Assembly (NCBI GenBank): GCA_003116975.1
Contig: BGKB01000250.1
Span: forward strand, 1-64,000
Origin: Aurantiochytrium sp. KH105
Lineage: Eukaryota; Sar; Bigyra; Thraustochytrida; Thraustochytriidae
Reading direction: 5' to 3'
DNA length: 64,000 nt
The notes below the pieces were generated by a model. That model was not told where the DNA came from. It saw nothing but the letters and a program-made list of their open reading frames with translations, and made no database searches. This document shows positions 29,387-39,978 of this stretch, in pieces; the first letter of the stretch is position 1; each line of letters opens with the position of its first letter. Position numbers and translations under genes: made by a program.

Positions 29387-32300
29387 TTAACGTTTACGAA
29401 AGAGAACCTTGCGACGCTCTTCCTCCATCTTTCGCACGCGCTGTCGCCTTTCCTCGGCTTGACGACGCTGAGCTTCTTCTTGCTCGCGCTGACGAACTTC
29501 AGGAAGCTTGCGGAAAAGTCTAGCTGTTCGAGCGCGCTGCTCGCGAGGGTCCACAGCAACGCGCTGACCAAAGCTCGCTCGAGCAGGTCCGCGTGCAGAT
29601 TCAGAGGTGTTTGACTCGGTGCGAGATGGAGGTGGTTGCGAGGGCGGAGACTGACTCTTTCGACGCTGCGCATTTGCAGCTTCCTTGCGACGCGCTCGCT
29701 CTTGTGCCTCTGCAGCACGTCGTGCAGATCGCTCCTGAAAGGCTCGCGAGCGAGCATCATTGGACTCTGCTGGAGGATGAATGTCTACCGCAAAAGCCAC
29801 GGCGCCGGACGCGCTTTCGTGTTCTTCCTGGAGCAGGTCTGGCGTTGGCGGTTCCTCTTGGCGTCGTTGTCGCTCAAGGTCCGCTCGCGTTGGACTTTGT
29901 GGCATTCTCACGAGCAACTCGTCTGTATTATCGCTCGCAAAATTCACCGCGAAGGCCTGAGGCGAGGGTCGCTTGGTCGGCTTGGGCGATGGCGGGGAAG
30001 AAGACAGGGAGTCATGCTTTTCGTTATTCTCTTCGAGGTCGCGTTTTGGCGCCATGGCCCGATCTTTAGCATCGTGATCATCATTCTGATCTTTGTTATT
30101 TCCTGCGTCCTTTTCACGTTCCAGACTGGGAGGACGATGACTCGACAGAGGTGCTGGACTTTTAAGACTCTCCTCGTCGAGATCTTCCGTGACAGAGATG
30201 CCAAAGAGTTCCTCGTGAAAGGCCAGTGCAGAGTCATCTTTGATGTTCCCGGCATTCTCGTCTTTTTCATCTTCGCTGGATGTGGCGGGTAGCGGGGGGG
30301 ATGCCTCGAGATGAGGAGCTGTGAAATCAGAGAGTCCAAGATTGATATCAGCAGATGGGTCCAAGAGACTGCCAAAGGTGATTTCATTTGGAGACTCGCG
30401 AAGGGCTGCGGCGGCGCGAAGTTCCTCGCGTGCGGTTTTAAGCGCGCGCTGTACCTGTTCCAGAGAGTCGAGGCTGCTTTTGCTGGACTGTGCGGCAGTG
30501 GCGGTCGATGGCGGCGAATCCACGGTCACTTTCAAGTGGCGCGCTGGTGACGCATCAAGCTCTGTGTGGCTCGATGTTTCATTTCCCTCAAAGATTAAGA
30601 GACTCGCGTCTCTGTCGTCGTTTGGCGACTCGAGGCCCGCGTGAGCTGCGCGTTCAGCCGAGCGGAGACGTGCTTCGAGGTCATCAAATTTGGCATCCAT
30701 TGTTGGCGATTGTAGCGCGCGATTTAATCTGGCCTCCGTGTCTGGTGGCGTCGTCGTGTCTTGCGCCTTTTGAGTCGGGGTCCGATGAGCTGTCACATCC
30801 GGAGACGACGCAGGAGGAACACGAGCAGCACGAGCTGCAGATTGAATGCGAGCATCGAGGTCATCAAATTTAGCATCCATTGTCGGTGTCTGCAGCGCGC
30901 GATTTACTCTGGCCTCCGTGTTTGGTGGCGTCGTCATGTCTTGCGCTTTTTGAGTCGGGGTCCGATGAGCGGCCACGTCCGGAGACGACGCAGGAGGAAC
31001 ACGAGCAGCACGAGCTGCAGATTGAATGCGAGCATCGAGGTCATCAAATTTAGCATCCATTGTCGGTGTCTGCAGCGCGCGATTTACTCTGGCCTCCGTG
31101 TTTGGCGGCGTTGGTTTTTGTGCAGATTGCACTCCGGTTGAGGTCTCGCTGGCGACGGACTCTTCGGGAGTTGCCAGGACTTCTCGATCGTCTTGATTGA
31201 CAGATTGTGCTGGAGGCACCTGACGCGGCGTCCCTCGCGATTGCGAGACAGGAGTGCTGGACGTCTCAAAGTATTGGGCGAGGTCAGCTGTGAAGGAAGC
31301 AAAGCGCTCATCATCCTTCCATCCGTCGTCCTCAACGATGAGATCCTCGACGTTGGCTTCTTGAGATACCTGTGCCGGCGCAGAAGCGTCGGCCGCGGCC
31401 TGGACCGAATGATGTTCCTTGACAGAAGAAGAGATGCCCTTGTTGCTCGCCGAGGACGGCTCAAAAGCGTCGGCCGCGGCCTGGACCGAATGATGGTCCT
31501 TGACAGAAGAAGAGATGCCTTTGTTGCTCGCCGAGGACGGCTCAAGATTGTCATGCTCTTCTTCTTGGTTATGGAGGGCAGTCTCAACTTGATGAATCCA
31601 ATCAGTCAAGGCGGCCGAGTCTCTCCACGCATCATCGTGGACAATGAGGTCGTCAATGTCGCCATCCTGCAGAGGACCGCGCGATTGTCCGAGACCGGCC
31701 GCAGTGGATGGACGCGAGCTCGGAGAAAGAGGAAATTGGCGGAGCGAAGAGACTTCCGAGGATGCAACAGAAAATGACGCTTGCAAAGCACTTCGGGCAG
31801 GACGAGCCTCGAGATCTCTGAGAACGGAAATGGCGAGATCGTTGAGAGCGCCAGGGCGTTCGCCCGGCGCTCGACGAGGTTCCCAGGAACGATCCGATGA
31901 TGTCGAGGATACAAAGGAAGCGTTGAGACCAACATGCTCGCGCGTGAGATAGTCGGCAACAGACGAGACTCTGTCATTTTGGTCAGCGTCAAGGTCGTCG
32001 TCCTCGTCTTGGTCGACGTCACTATCGTCCCCGAGAAGGAAGCGCGTGAGTGACTGCTCGAGCTGCTCGCGCGTGGGAAATGAGGATGTTTGATTTCGAG
32101 CATGTTGCGCTGCGGCGTCTGCAGCTGCGCGCGCTGCTGCCGAGGCCGCCGCAGCAGCTCGCGCGTGGAGGGAAAGGTCCGTGGACGACACGGAGGAAGA
32201 CTCGCCGGTAGGAGAGGAAGAGGACGAGGTGACATTGCGCGGCACTCGAAACGGGCGCCCCCTGATGGCACTATTGTCCACGTCATTGTCATCGTCGTCA

Positions 32301-34036
32301 TCGTCGTCATCGTCATCGTCTGTGGTGGTGGTGTCGGCACGGCCGGATCGACGGTTGCCATTTGTGGAGGACGTGTAGTCGGTGGCGCTTCCCTCGAGAA
32401 AGGATTGACCCATTTTTAGAATGGCCTGGACACTCTGGTTACCGCGCTTGCGTGCCTTTCGAGAAGCTTCGAGAAGCGCCCGCGTTTCCTCGTCAATTTC
32501 CTCCTCGCTATCACTATTTTCAGCTTCTTGAATTCCGCTGGAACGAGTCATGGAGTGTTGAGGTGGCGCAGTGGGAATGGCAATACTGGATACAGATTGA
32601 TCTGCCGCAGCCGAGGTGTCGAAAGGGTCGTGAGCGCGCTGATCGAAAGCAGCAGGAGCAGGAGCAGCAGCATTACCAGCAGCATCGGTGCTTTTAGACG
32701 GACGCAAATCGTGATGCGCAAGACGCTCGCCTTCGTCGGCACCGATCGGGGAAGGCGGGGTCGTTTTTCCGGGCAGCTGGCTGAGCTTGTTCGGTGACTC
32801 GACGCGCGAGTCGTCCGCAGAGGTACTACTAGCCAAGAGATCTTGGTTGAGCTGTTCTGTCTCCGGAATGACATGAAGAATTTCTGGCTGAGGACGCGCA
32901 GACGTTGATGTCTGACTGGCAAAGGTTGCCGACGGGGACGGTGAAGGTGCAGCTTGAACAAAGTTCTGCTCAAAGATGCGCTGCTGGAGCTTGCGCTTGT
33001 GATCGTCGAGGGCAGCTCGTTTCTGCCATGAATTGCGAATCTTTTGCACAACGTCGCGCGAGTTTGAGGAGATTTCTTCCTTGCGAAGAGCCTCGAGTGC
33101 GTCCTGCAGATCTTGTTGTTCCCTCACGGCCCGTACCTCATGCAAGGCCTGGCGACCGCGCTGGGCCGCGAGGGCTTCGTGTTCTGCCCTTTGGTGAGAT
33201 TCAGAAGCGACGCGGTTCTGGATGTCCCGATTGAGTACAGTTGCGGCCTCGAAGGCGTCGCGAGGGGTGGTGCGAGCGTTGTCGAAATCAGCATCAGAGC
33301 TTGTTTCGAGAGCGTCGCGTGCGTCATGAGATCGATTATCTAGGGGAGGATTCTGAGCGGGCGCGTGTTGTGTGAGCGAAGCGTGGAAGCGAGTGGTGGC
33401 AAAGTCCTGGAGACGCGTGGCAACATTGGGCACTGTGGCTGAAATGTCAATGACGCGGTCACGATGGCGCAAGGCTGCGGCTTGGGCTGCCTCGGCGGCG
33501 GCCTGTGATGCAAGAGCACGCTGTCTGGACTTTTCAATTGCGTGGGCATTGCGTCTGGCCTTGGCACGATGTTCGTCCGATATGTTTTCACGTACAAGAC
33601 GGCGATGCTCTTCTTGAGCTTTGTGTACGAAAAAAGTTTGAGCCGCCTTTTCCTGGCGTTGTGTAAGAAGTGCAGCTTTGTGGCGTGCATCCTCTTTGAT
33701 GCGTGCGCGAGCGTGGAGTGCTTTTTTGCGAGCCTTTTCGGCTTGGGTTCGGGTTGCGTGCTGCTGGGCTTCGAGATGAGCATTTCCGATGGCCGCGAGG
33801 GAGGTTTTGTACTCTTGGGTGCAGCGTTGTATTTTCTCGCGTTGTTGGGCTTCCCATGCTTTGCGTCGACGCTCCTTTTCTTGTGCACGTTTGCGATCAA
33901 TGTCTTCGATAAAGTTTTGCCGTCGAGCGATGGCGATGGTTTTCGCTTGCTCGCGGACCTGGATAAGGCGTAGTTTTCTGCGTTTTTCAAAGTCTTCGCG
34001 GCGAAGGCGTTCGATTTCGCCTGAGCTAAGCGGCAC
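29387..34036 (-). CDS. CEP295: CEP295 (Ana1) centriolar protein with C-terminal ALMS motif
   Basis: The frame runs 1549 residues from a GTG at 34036 and is open upstream to a stop near 34127 without any ATG, so a 5' exon or a non-AUG start is needed. The head, with LSSGEIERLRREDFEKRR, then KLRLIQVREQAKTIAIARR and an IGNAHLEAQQ block, matches CEP295/KIAA1731/Ana1. Residues to about 200 are a charged helix. A long disordered middle holds Asp runs, a 60-residue repeat (about 2.5 copies), a 27-residue repeat (2 copies) and two DLIV-DD-W motifs. The last 50 residues contain ARLFRKLPEVRQREQEE, the core of the ALMS motif shared by CEP295 and ALMS1, and end in a basic helix. CEP295 builds the centriole wall and converts centrioles to centrosomes in animals. 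Confidence 0.85.
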   Translation of the reverse strand: MPLSSGEIERLRREDFEKRRKLRLIQVREQAKTIAIARRQNFIEDIDRKRAQEKERRRKAWEAQQREKIQRCTQEYKTSLAAIGNAHLEAQQHATRTQAEKARKKALHARARIKEDARHKAALLTQRQEKAAQTFFVHKAQEEHRRLVRENISDEHRAKARRNAHAIEKSRQRALASQAAAEAAQAAALRHRDRVIDISATVPNVATRLQDFATTRFHASLTQHAPAQNPPLDNRSHDARDALETSSDADFDNARTTPRDAFEAATVLNRDIQNRVASESHQRAEHEALAAQRGRQALHEVRAVREQQDLQDALEALRKEEISSNSRDVVQKIRNSWQKRAALDDHKRKLQQRIFEQNFVQAAPSPSPSATFASQTSTSARPQPEILHVIPETEQLNQDLLASSTSADDSRVESPNKLSQLPGKTTPPSPIGADEGERLAHHDLRPSKSTDAAGNAAAPAPAAFDQRAHDPFDTSAAADQSVSSIAIPTAPPQHSMTRSSGIQEAENSDSEEEIDEETRALLEASRKARKRGNQSVQAILKMGQSFLEGSATDYTSSTNGNRRSGRADTTTTDDDDDDDDDDDNDVDNSAIRGRPFRVPRNVTSSSSSPTGESSSVSSTDLSLHARAAAAASAAARAAADAAAQHARNQTSSFPTREQLEQSLTRFLLGDDSDVDQDEDDDLDADQNDRVSSVADYLTREHVGLNASFVSSTSSDRSWEPRRAPGERPGALNDLAISVLRDLEARPARSALQASFSVASSEVSSLRQFPLSPSSRPSTAAGLGQSRGPLQDGDIDDLIVHDDAWRDSAALTDWIHQVETALHNQEEEHDNLEPSSASNKGISSSVKDHHSVQAAADAFEPSSASNKGISSSVKEHHSVQAAADASAPAQVSQEANVEDLIVEDDGWKDDERFASFTADLAQYFETSSTPVSQSRGTPRQVPPAQSVNQDDREVLATPEESVASETSTGVQSAQKPTPPNTEARVNRALQTPTMDAKFDDLDARIQSAARAARVPPASSPDVAAHRTPTQKAQDMTTPPNTEARVNRALQTPTMDAKFDDLDARIQSAARAARVPPASSPDVTAHRTPTQKAQDTTTPPDTEARLNRALQSPTMDAKFDDLEARLRSAERAAHAGLESPNDDRDASLLIFEGNETSSHTELDASPARHLKVTVDSPPSTATAAQSSKSSLDSLEQVQRALKTAREELRAAAALRESPNEITFGSLLDPSADINLGLSDFTAPHLEASPPLPATSSEDEKDENAGNIKDDSALAFHEELFGISVTEDLDEESLKSPAPLSSHRPPSLEREKDAGNNKDQNDDHDAKDRAMAPKRDLEENNEKHDSLSSSPPSPKPTKRPSPQAFAVNFASDNTDELLVRMPQSPTRADLERQRRQEEPPTPDLLQEEHESASGAVAFAVDIHPPAESNDARSRAFQERSARRAAEAQERARRKEAANAQRRKSQSPPSQPPPSRTESNTSESARGPARASFGQRVAVDPREQRARTARLFRKLPEVRQREQEEAQRRQAEERRQRVRKMEEERRKVLFRKR
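30661..31110 (-). repeat. 180-bp in-frame tandem repeat in CEP295
   Basis: About 2.5 copies at 180-bp steps (matching points at 30661, 30841 and 31021). They encode TEARVNRALQTPTMDAKFDD, then LDARIQSAARAAR and VPPASSPDV-AHRTPTQKAQD. The two copies at 30841-30900 and 31021-31080 are identical, pointing to recent duplication or gene conversion. Confidence 0.95.
31386..31547 (-). repeat. 81-bp in-frame tandem repeat in CEP295
   Basis: Two nearly identical 81-bp copies encode EPSSASNKGISSSVK, D or E, then HHSVQAAADA. The block lies between two copies of an acidic-aromatic motif (DLIVHDDAW and DLIVEDDGW), which suggests a larger duplicated module. Confidence 0.92.
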
Positions 34037-34153
34037 GCCTCCGCGTCGACCTGTAGCGACGGGGTCGGCCCTGTTGACGCGTGCTACTTGGACGAGGTAC
34101 TCTTCAACATCTGTGCCGTCACGTCAGTCAGCACATTGATTGGCTCAACTATG

Positions 34154-34193
34154 GGTTTGAAGCGCGCGTGACCGGTTTGAAGCGCGCGTGACC
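34154..34193. repeat. Perfect 20-bp tandem duplication
   Basis: GGTTTGAAGCGCGCGTGACC occurs twice back to back, 120 bp upstream of the conserved CEP295 head. It could be part of the CEP295 promoter or of a missing 5' exon or intron. Confidence 0.95.
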
Positions 34194-34912
34194 CGTGAGA
34201 ACGCAGCGCGCACTCGGCGTCGTTGTCGTCGTTGTTGTCCAGACGCGACATGGATGGGTGTCGCCCGTTGCACATTGAAAACTGTCACGACACGGTGTGG
34301 CCGCAAGGCCGCGCGTGCAGCGAGGAACGTACCTTGGCTGCTACGGAAGTCAGCGCCGACGGCGCCGCGCGTTGTCCCCGCCTCTCCGAGGGGCGTCGCG
34401 CGTGAGGGCACAAGCATCGTCTCGCGCCCCTCGAAAGCAAATTGCGAAAGCTTGACCAGCACGGAGCAACAACAAGGAAAGGGAAAAAAAATTCAAACAC
34501 AACCACTTGAAAACAACGAACCAACGAAAACAAAGTCGAATACAAACAACGAAAACGAACGAACAAGTGTAGTATAGTAGATCGGTTGGGACAAAGTTTC
34601 TCGTCACGATCCGAAAAAGATGATGCGAGCGATGAGGACAAATGATGAGAAATAGCCCAAGGAGGATGATAGTTCAGACCTGTGTTTGTTTGGTGCCCAT
34701 TTCGATTGGACATGTCGTAGAGCGGCCAACAAAAGTTTTGCTTCAAAAGGCGCGCGATCTCATCATCCAGACGAACCGAGCATACATTCATGTTTAACGA
34801 ATTCACATGATTGTGAACAGTGTGCGAGATGTCGGGCGAAAAGAACGTGTAGTACGATCGATACATTATTTCGCTTTGAAGTTCCACCTTTTCGGTTTTA
34901 CATTTGTTTCAT

Positions 34913-35229
34913 CCAAGGCTTGGTTTGTCTGTTTGTCTTCGAATAAACGCGACAAGCTCAATCTGGCAAGCATGCGATTTGCTTACCGAAGAAAAAGGCA
35001 AATTCTGGCCAAACCGAGCAAATGAAAAGGACGCATTGCATCGTATTGTATTGCATTGACTTCAAGGCTTGGTTTGTCCATTTATTTCATAATAAACGCG
35101 GCAAGCGCAATGACGATATTTCCATCTAGCAAGTGTGCGATATGTCCATGGAAAAGAGATGTAGGAACGCGGCGAACTCTGGCCGAATTAATAAGTAAAT
35201 TAATTTTAAAGATCAACGCATTGCGTTGC
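34913..35229. repeat. Diverged direct repeat of about 130-165 bp
   Basis: Copies at about 34913-35046 and 35063-35229 share CAAGGCTTGGTTTGTC, AATAAACGCG, a GCAAG-TGCGAT block, an AAA-TCTGGCC block and GCATTGC at the end. They are clearly related but heavily diverged. No coding frame is kept across both. Confidence 0.7.
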
Positions 35230-36516
35230 CAAGTCGAGCCCGCACAACATTCCATGCGAACAAGAGTTCTCCAAGGTCGACTTCGCCTGAATTCTCTCCT
35301 CTCTTACAGAACGGAGCTGTCCCTGTTCTGCCACTCCCATCTCTGGGATATTCCTGCATCGATCGCTCCAAGCGTTCCTATGTCTCGCGGTCGGCCATGC
35401 ATCTTCAACGTTTCTACGTGCCAGTCATCCAAGCAAGCTTCTCATGCAACAGAGAGCCGCCCGTCAGTCCGTCCATCTATCCTTCCCTCTTTGGCTGTAA
35501 TAAACCTTACGCATGATCGCCCTGGATGGCAGGGCCGACCATTGGACCGACCAAGTTGGCCCTCCAAGTCGTCTTGTTTGCTTCGTGACCACTCTGCAGC
35601 AGTTGTACGTACACTACGGCAGCGGCCGCTCTCTCGTTGCTGTTTCGCGGCCGCCCACCGCTCCTACCTCGCCGCCACTTGATTTCCCCATCCCCCCATC
35701 ATTCCTGGCCTCGAGGCGTCATCCCAGGCCCGATGATGAGGCTCCGAAGCCAAGTTTAGCCTTGAGCGCCCGACTCCTGGCAGGCCGAGTCCCACCCACG
35801 CCGCTGCCGCGCGGCCCACCAATCTACGCCGTGCAAGCCGAACGCATCCCCGTCCATGCCGTGCCGCTCCCCAGCGCCGTCAACGGTTCGCCTTTGTTTG
35901 TTTGTTTGTTGTTTGTTTGTTTGTTTGTTGCAGCAGCTTTTGGCTCTGCTTTTCGCCTTGCTTTTGGCTTGGCTTTGCTCTTTGCTCTGGGTGTTGTTGT
36001 TTCTGGCTTCGCTTTGCTTCGCTTTGCTTTGTTTGCAGTGCAGGGAGAGAGAGGCGGAAGCAAGGAGAGAGATTAGGGCCGTCATGCATCCCCGCCAACG
36101 TCATCGCGACCGAGCACGCAAGGCGAAGCTTCGGTTCAAGCGAGCGCACGCCCGACCTTGCTCGGCCAGCTTGGCTTCTGGCCACGTCTTGAAAATCCTA
36201 GCGGCTAGCGGCTGTAGCTGCCACTGCTCAGCCAGCAGCAGCAGCTGTTGCTTGCTTGTCTGTGTAGCAGGCCAGTGCAGGCTTTCGCGCGGACTCTGCT
36301 ACTGCCCCTCCCACCGTCCCACGCACATACTCCGCAGTAGCGACAGATGAGGGCTGTCCGGACCCACGGGGGCGTTCCGCATCTGTTGTGCCCGGCCGGC
36401 CGACTGCTCGCGGCGCGTCGCCGTAGACGCCGCAGCGGTGCGGGCTGGGCGCGCGGAGAGCCCTTCCCGAGGAGCTCCGGTCCTGCCAGCCGCCAGCCGC
36501 TGGCCGCTGCAGCCCG

Positions 36517-36534
36517 GACAGACAGACAAACAGT

Positions 36535-36571
<37 letters not shown>
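36517..36571. repeat. GACA tetranucleotide repeat
   Basis: Interrupted (GACA)n with AAAC and GTCA variants, about 13 units. Confidence 0.9.
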
Positions 36572-36716
36572 GGCCAGGTCAGGCCAGGCTAGGTCAGGCA
36601 CGAGCTAGCCCGGCGGCAAGGGCGGCTAGCGGCGCTGGGTCCGGCAGGGCAGCGGCGGTCGTCACTAGCGGCCGCAGCAAACTTCCGCGCAGCATGGCTT
36701 GCGGAGATTTTCATTT

Positions 36717-36725
36717 TCTATATAA
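36717..36725 (+). promoter_or_regulatory. TATA-box-like element in the gene-poor region
   Basis: The sequence TTTCTATATAAGGCG has a perfect TATATAAG core in an otherwise GC-rich neighbourhood. No coding gene follows on the plus strand, so if functional it would start a non-coding transcript near 36745-36755. Chance occurrence is possible. Confidence 0.3.
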
Positions 36726-38078
36726 GGCGCTGTGGTGTAGACGTCGCAGAGGGAGGTAGAGAGGGGAGGTGCGGGGTGGGTGACAGTCAGAAAGATGACA
36801 AAGTGAAAAAGGAAAAACAAAAAAAAACAGTGCGCGAGTATTGGAGAGAGGGAGGGTGCAGCCAAAAAGAAGTTTTCTTTCTTTTTCTTTTTTCTTTTTT
36901 TTCGGCGAAACTTGAAACGGAGGGGGATAGACGTGGACTTGTTGGCCTCGCGCTTGCGGGGTGCACTCTGGCCACCCACAGTCATTCTGGAGCTGGCGAA
37001 TTGGGTCCGCTGCAGCTGCACCAGCCAACCACCTGGCTGGCCGCAGCTTCTTGCTTCTTGCTTGACTTTACCATCCGTCTCGTGCTTCGCCAGCGCACCG
37101 CATTGTCCGTTGCCGGCCGCTGCCGGTACCGGCTGCGGCGTCCGCCACGCCGCCAGGCGTTCGCATCGCAAGCCTGGATGCCGCTGCCGGCAACGGACGC
37201 GCAAGGAGGTGACGCGGCGTCGGCCTCGCGCTCCCTCCTCCTTTTCCTCCTCCGTCCAGCCTCGCGGCATTGCCAAGAAGGCAGGCCTGACAGACTGGCG
37301 CCGCCTCCCTTTCCACGTCTCATTTCATTCCCCTTCAACCGGCCGGCGCCGCCACGCGGACGGATGCACGGAGGCGCGGCTGGTGGAAGGTCTCTCGCGT
37401 CAGCGAGCGTCGCCAGGCAGGCACGCGGTCCAAGGCCGGGCGCCGTGGCTCCGTCGCGCGGGCAGCGCCTGCTTCCCAGCCGACACTGCAAGCAAGACAC
37501 GCGCCAGGACGGACGGCGCATGGCGGTTTGAGAGGCTCATGTTTCGAAAAAGAAGAAAGAAAAAGAAGAAAAAGATGTGAATCAAGAGGGGGCCGGTCTC
37601 GCGCGGCCGACCAAGACAACAAACCATGCTGGGCGCCGCCTCCGGAAGTACGTGTGCGCGGAAGCGGACAGCACCAGCGCCGAGGATTGCCGATGGTTTT
37701 GCTTTTTAAAATCTTCAAGCCGCTCGCCGCTCGCTCGCTCGCTCTCAGAAGCGCCCATGTGCATAGTGTCCAGCGTGCACGCCAGCTCTCCGTGTGTGCA
37801 TAGAGGGAGGATGCGGCAGCCCGCGAATACGAAAGCGTGGACGCAGTGATTTTGCTTGCATGCATACTAACGTATACGTGCATTATACTGCGGCGCTGGG
37901 CAGCTAGGTTCTGTTGTCGAGGCCATGGTCTGCTGGTGCGAGTTTCCAAGGCAAGGCAGTTCTTATTTGTTCCTTTTTCCGTATAAGTTCTTGTCCCACT
38001 TTGCAAGATGCTGACTCAGAAAGCTCGAAACCACAAGGGACGGGAGCTCCGCTTCGTCAAGACTCTCTACTCGGTCGC

Positions 38079-38134
38079 TTGATCGATTTAAGATCGGTCG
38101 ATCAATCGCCATCGATCGATCGACCGATCGACGC
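38079..38134. repeat. GATC/CGAT-rich cluster
   Basis: Dense run of GATCGAT, GATCGG and ATCGATCGATCGACCGATCG words over about 55 bases, largely self-complementary. Confidence 0.85.
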
Positions 38135-38254
38135 GGCGAGTCAACAGCAAAGCTGGTCTTGACCAGCGCTTTTGCTCAAAATTCCTTTCTCCAAGCTGAC
38201 AAAACAGATGTGCTTTGCCTCGCTCGGCGGAAGCCTGTTTGCTCCGAGGCGCTA

Positions 38255-38293
38255 GCTGGCTGGTGGCTGGCTCGCTGGCTGGCTGGCTGGCTG
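38255..38293. repeat. GGCT tetranucleotide repeat
   Basis: Interrupted (GGCT)n run of about 39 bases. Confidence 0.85.
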
Positions 38294-38862
38294 CCATGGC
38301 TGATAAGAAGCGCCATGGCTTGGCCCGACTTAGCTAGACTTGGTGTCGTGTTGTTGCTTGCTGCTTACGTATAGCGAATTTTGGGGGAACGGAAAGCCTT
38401 GCCTTGGCGTCAGGCTTCCTTTGCCTTTTTCTTTAAAAATTTTTAAAAATGAATCCACACGCTCCGGCGGCGCGCTTCGCGCTATGTCGACGAAGGCTTG
38501 TTCTCCCATCAGTGTGCAATTTGCAGCGCCAAGCAAGGCTCGGTCGTCGGTGCCACTATGCTTCCGCTTTCCAGCGAGCCACCACTCCGTTTTTTTTTTT
38601 CCCTCACATGTTCCAGCGTTCCCTTTCCGCCATTCCTTGCATTTTGAATAGCCAGAAAGTTCCTTTTCTCTGGCTGCCAAGAACCGCTTCACTCTAGAGC
38701 CAGGTCAGAAACTCTCGATTGGCCCGAGATTAACAGCGAAGAAAAAAGGGAAGCTTTGCCAGAAGAAAAAAAAACTAAACAAAACTAAAAACGAAAACGG
38801 TTCTATGCACGCGTTCCAGGGGCTGCTGCGAGTCACAGTCACAGCTTGTTTGAATACCGCCC

Positions 38863-38918
38863 AGGGAAGGGAAAGGGGGAGAGAGGGAGAGGGAGAGGGA
38901 GGGAGGGAGAGTGGGAGG
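38863..38918. repeat. Purine tract, GGGA repeat
   Basis: Uninterrupted G/A strand composed of GGGAGA and GGGA units, a candidate for triplex or G-rich structure. Confidence 0.85.
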
Positions 38919-39515
38919 TTGCGATGCGGTTTGCATGTGCCAGATAGGTTTGCTGCTGGCGGTGACCATGGTGGATGGCCAATTGCCATGGTGATTCGTC
39001 CCCTTGCGAGCTTCCTTTCTGGCAGTTTGCTGCAGCATACTCTCTCACTTGCGTTCATTTTCTTCTTCGCGGGCCGGCCAGGTTCGGCGACGAGCCAGAC
39101 AGAGAAGCGCTCCGTGCCTCCGGCCGAAATAACTGTTGGGACCTAACGCGGCCGCAATTGCTCGCTGCAGCTGGTATTTCGGGCCATCGGCACAGCGCCG
39201 CTGCGGGTCCACTGTTGGCGCACCCTCGTCTTTCTTCTCGCCGGCCCCCTCGTCCCGCAGCCGTGGTCCGCACCCACAACACGGAGGCCGAGGTGCGTGC
39301 CGCGCTGAATCTGCCTTGGCTGGGACCGTGGGTCCGGTCGCTTCACGCTGAGGCTGCAGTATTGGCTTCACGCTGCGGGGAGGGGCGGTAGACTTACTGT
39401 TAGGGAGCGAGGGAGGGATGGAGGGAGCCCAGGATCTGCAGCTGATCCATCTGGCTGGCTGGCTGGCCGCGCCACCGGCCGGCCGGCTAACAACAACCAA
39501 CCCCATGGCAACTGC

Positions 39516-39641
39516 AAGCGAGCGAGCGAGCGAGCGAGTGAGCGGAGCCACGGCCAGCTTCAGACGTCCACGGACAGCCCCGACCGGCAGGCCGGTAGCA
39601 GTTGCAGGCAAGTAGGCAGGCAGGCAGGCAGGCAGGCAGGC
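39516..39641. repeat. GAGC and GGCA tetranucleotide repeats
   Basis: (GAGC)n at about 39516-39540 and (GGCA)n at 39605-39641, separated by unrelated sequence. Confidence 0.85.
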
Positions 39642-39951
39642 TCCCGACGTGTGCATCTGCACTTGGAGTTCGGACCCGCGCGCTCACGCTGTTACGCCGT
39701 CACGCCGCTGCACGTACGAGTCAGACACCGCGCCCAGTCGCAGTCGCGTGCAGGGCGGCGGCAGGCAGGCAGGCAGGTAGCGTAGCGACTGCGGCAGTTG
39801 CGAAGCTGTTCGTGTCTGTTCGAGGGCAGGCTCTGCGAAAATAGGCGAACGATGGTCTTCTTTTTGGTGGCACGCTCTGCAGCTCGGCCCGGGCAGCTGC
39901 AGCAGACGAAGCTTGCAGGCGTGAGCCAGAATTATCCTGAGCAGTTCCAGC

Positions 39952-39978
39952 GCGGGGGGGGTGTGGGTGGGGGGGGTA
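39952..39978 (+). repeat. G-run cluster
   Basis: Runs of eight, three and eight G within 27 bases; with neighbouring G-pairs it might form a G-quadruplex. Confidence 0.7.

Noticed and set aside
30661-31110. Regular repeat resembling a CRISPR array
   Set aside because: The units are in-frame coding repeats without unique spacers inside a eukaryotic gene.
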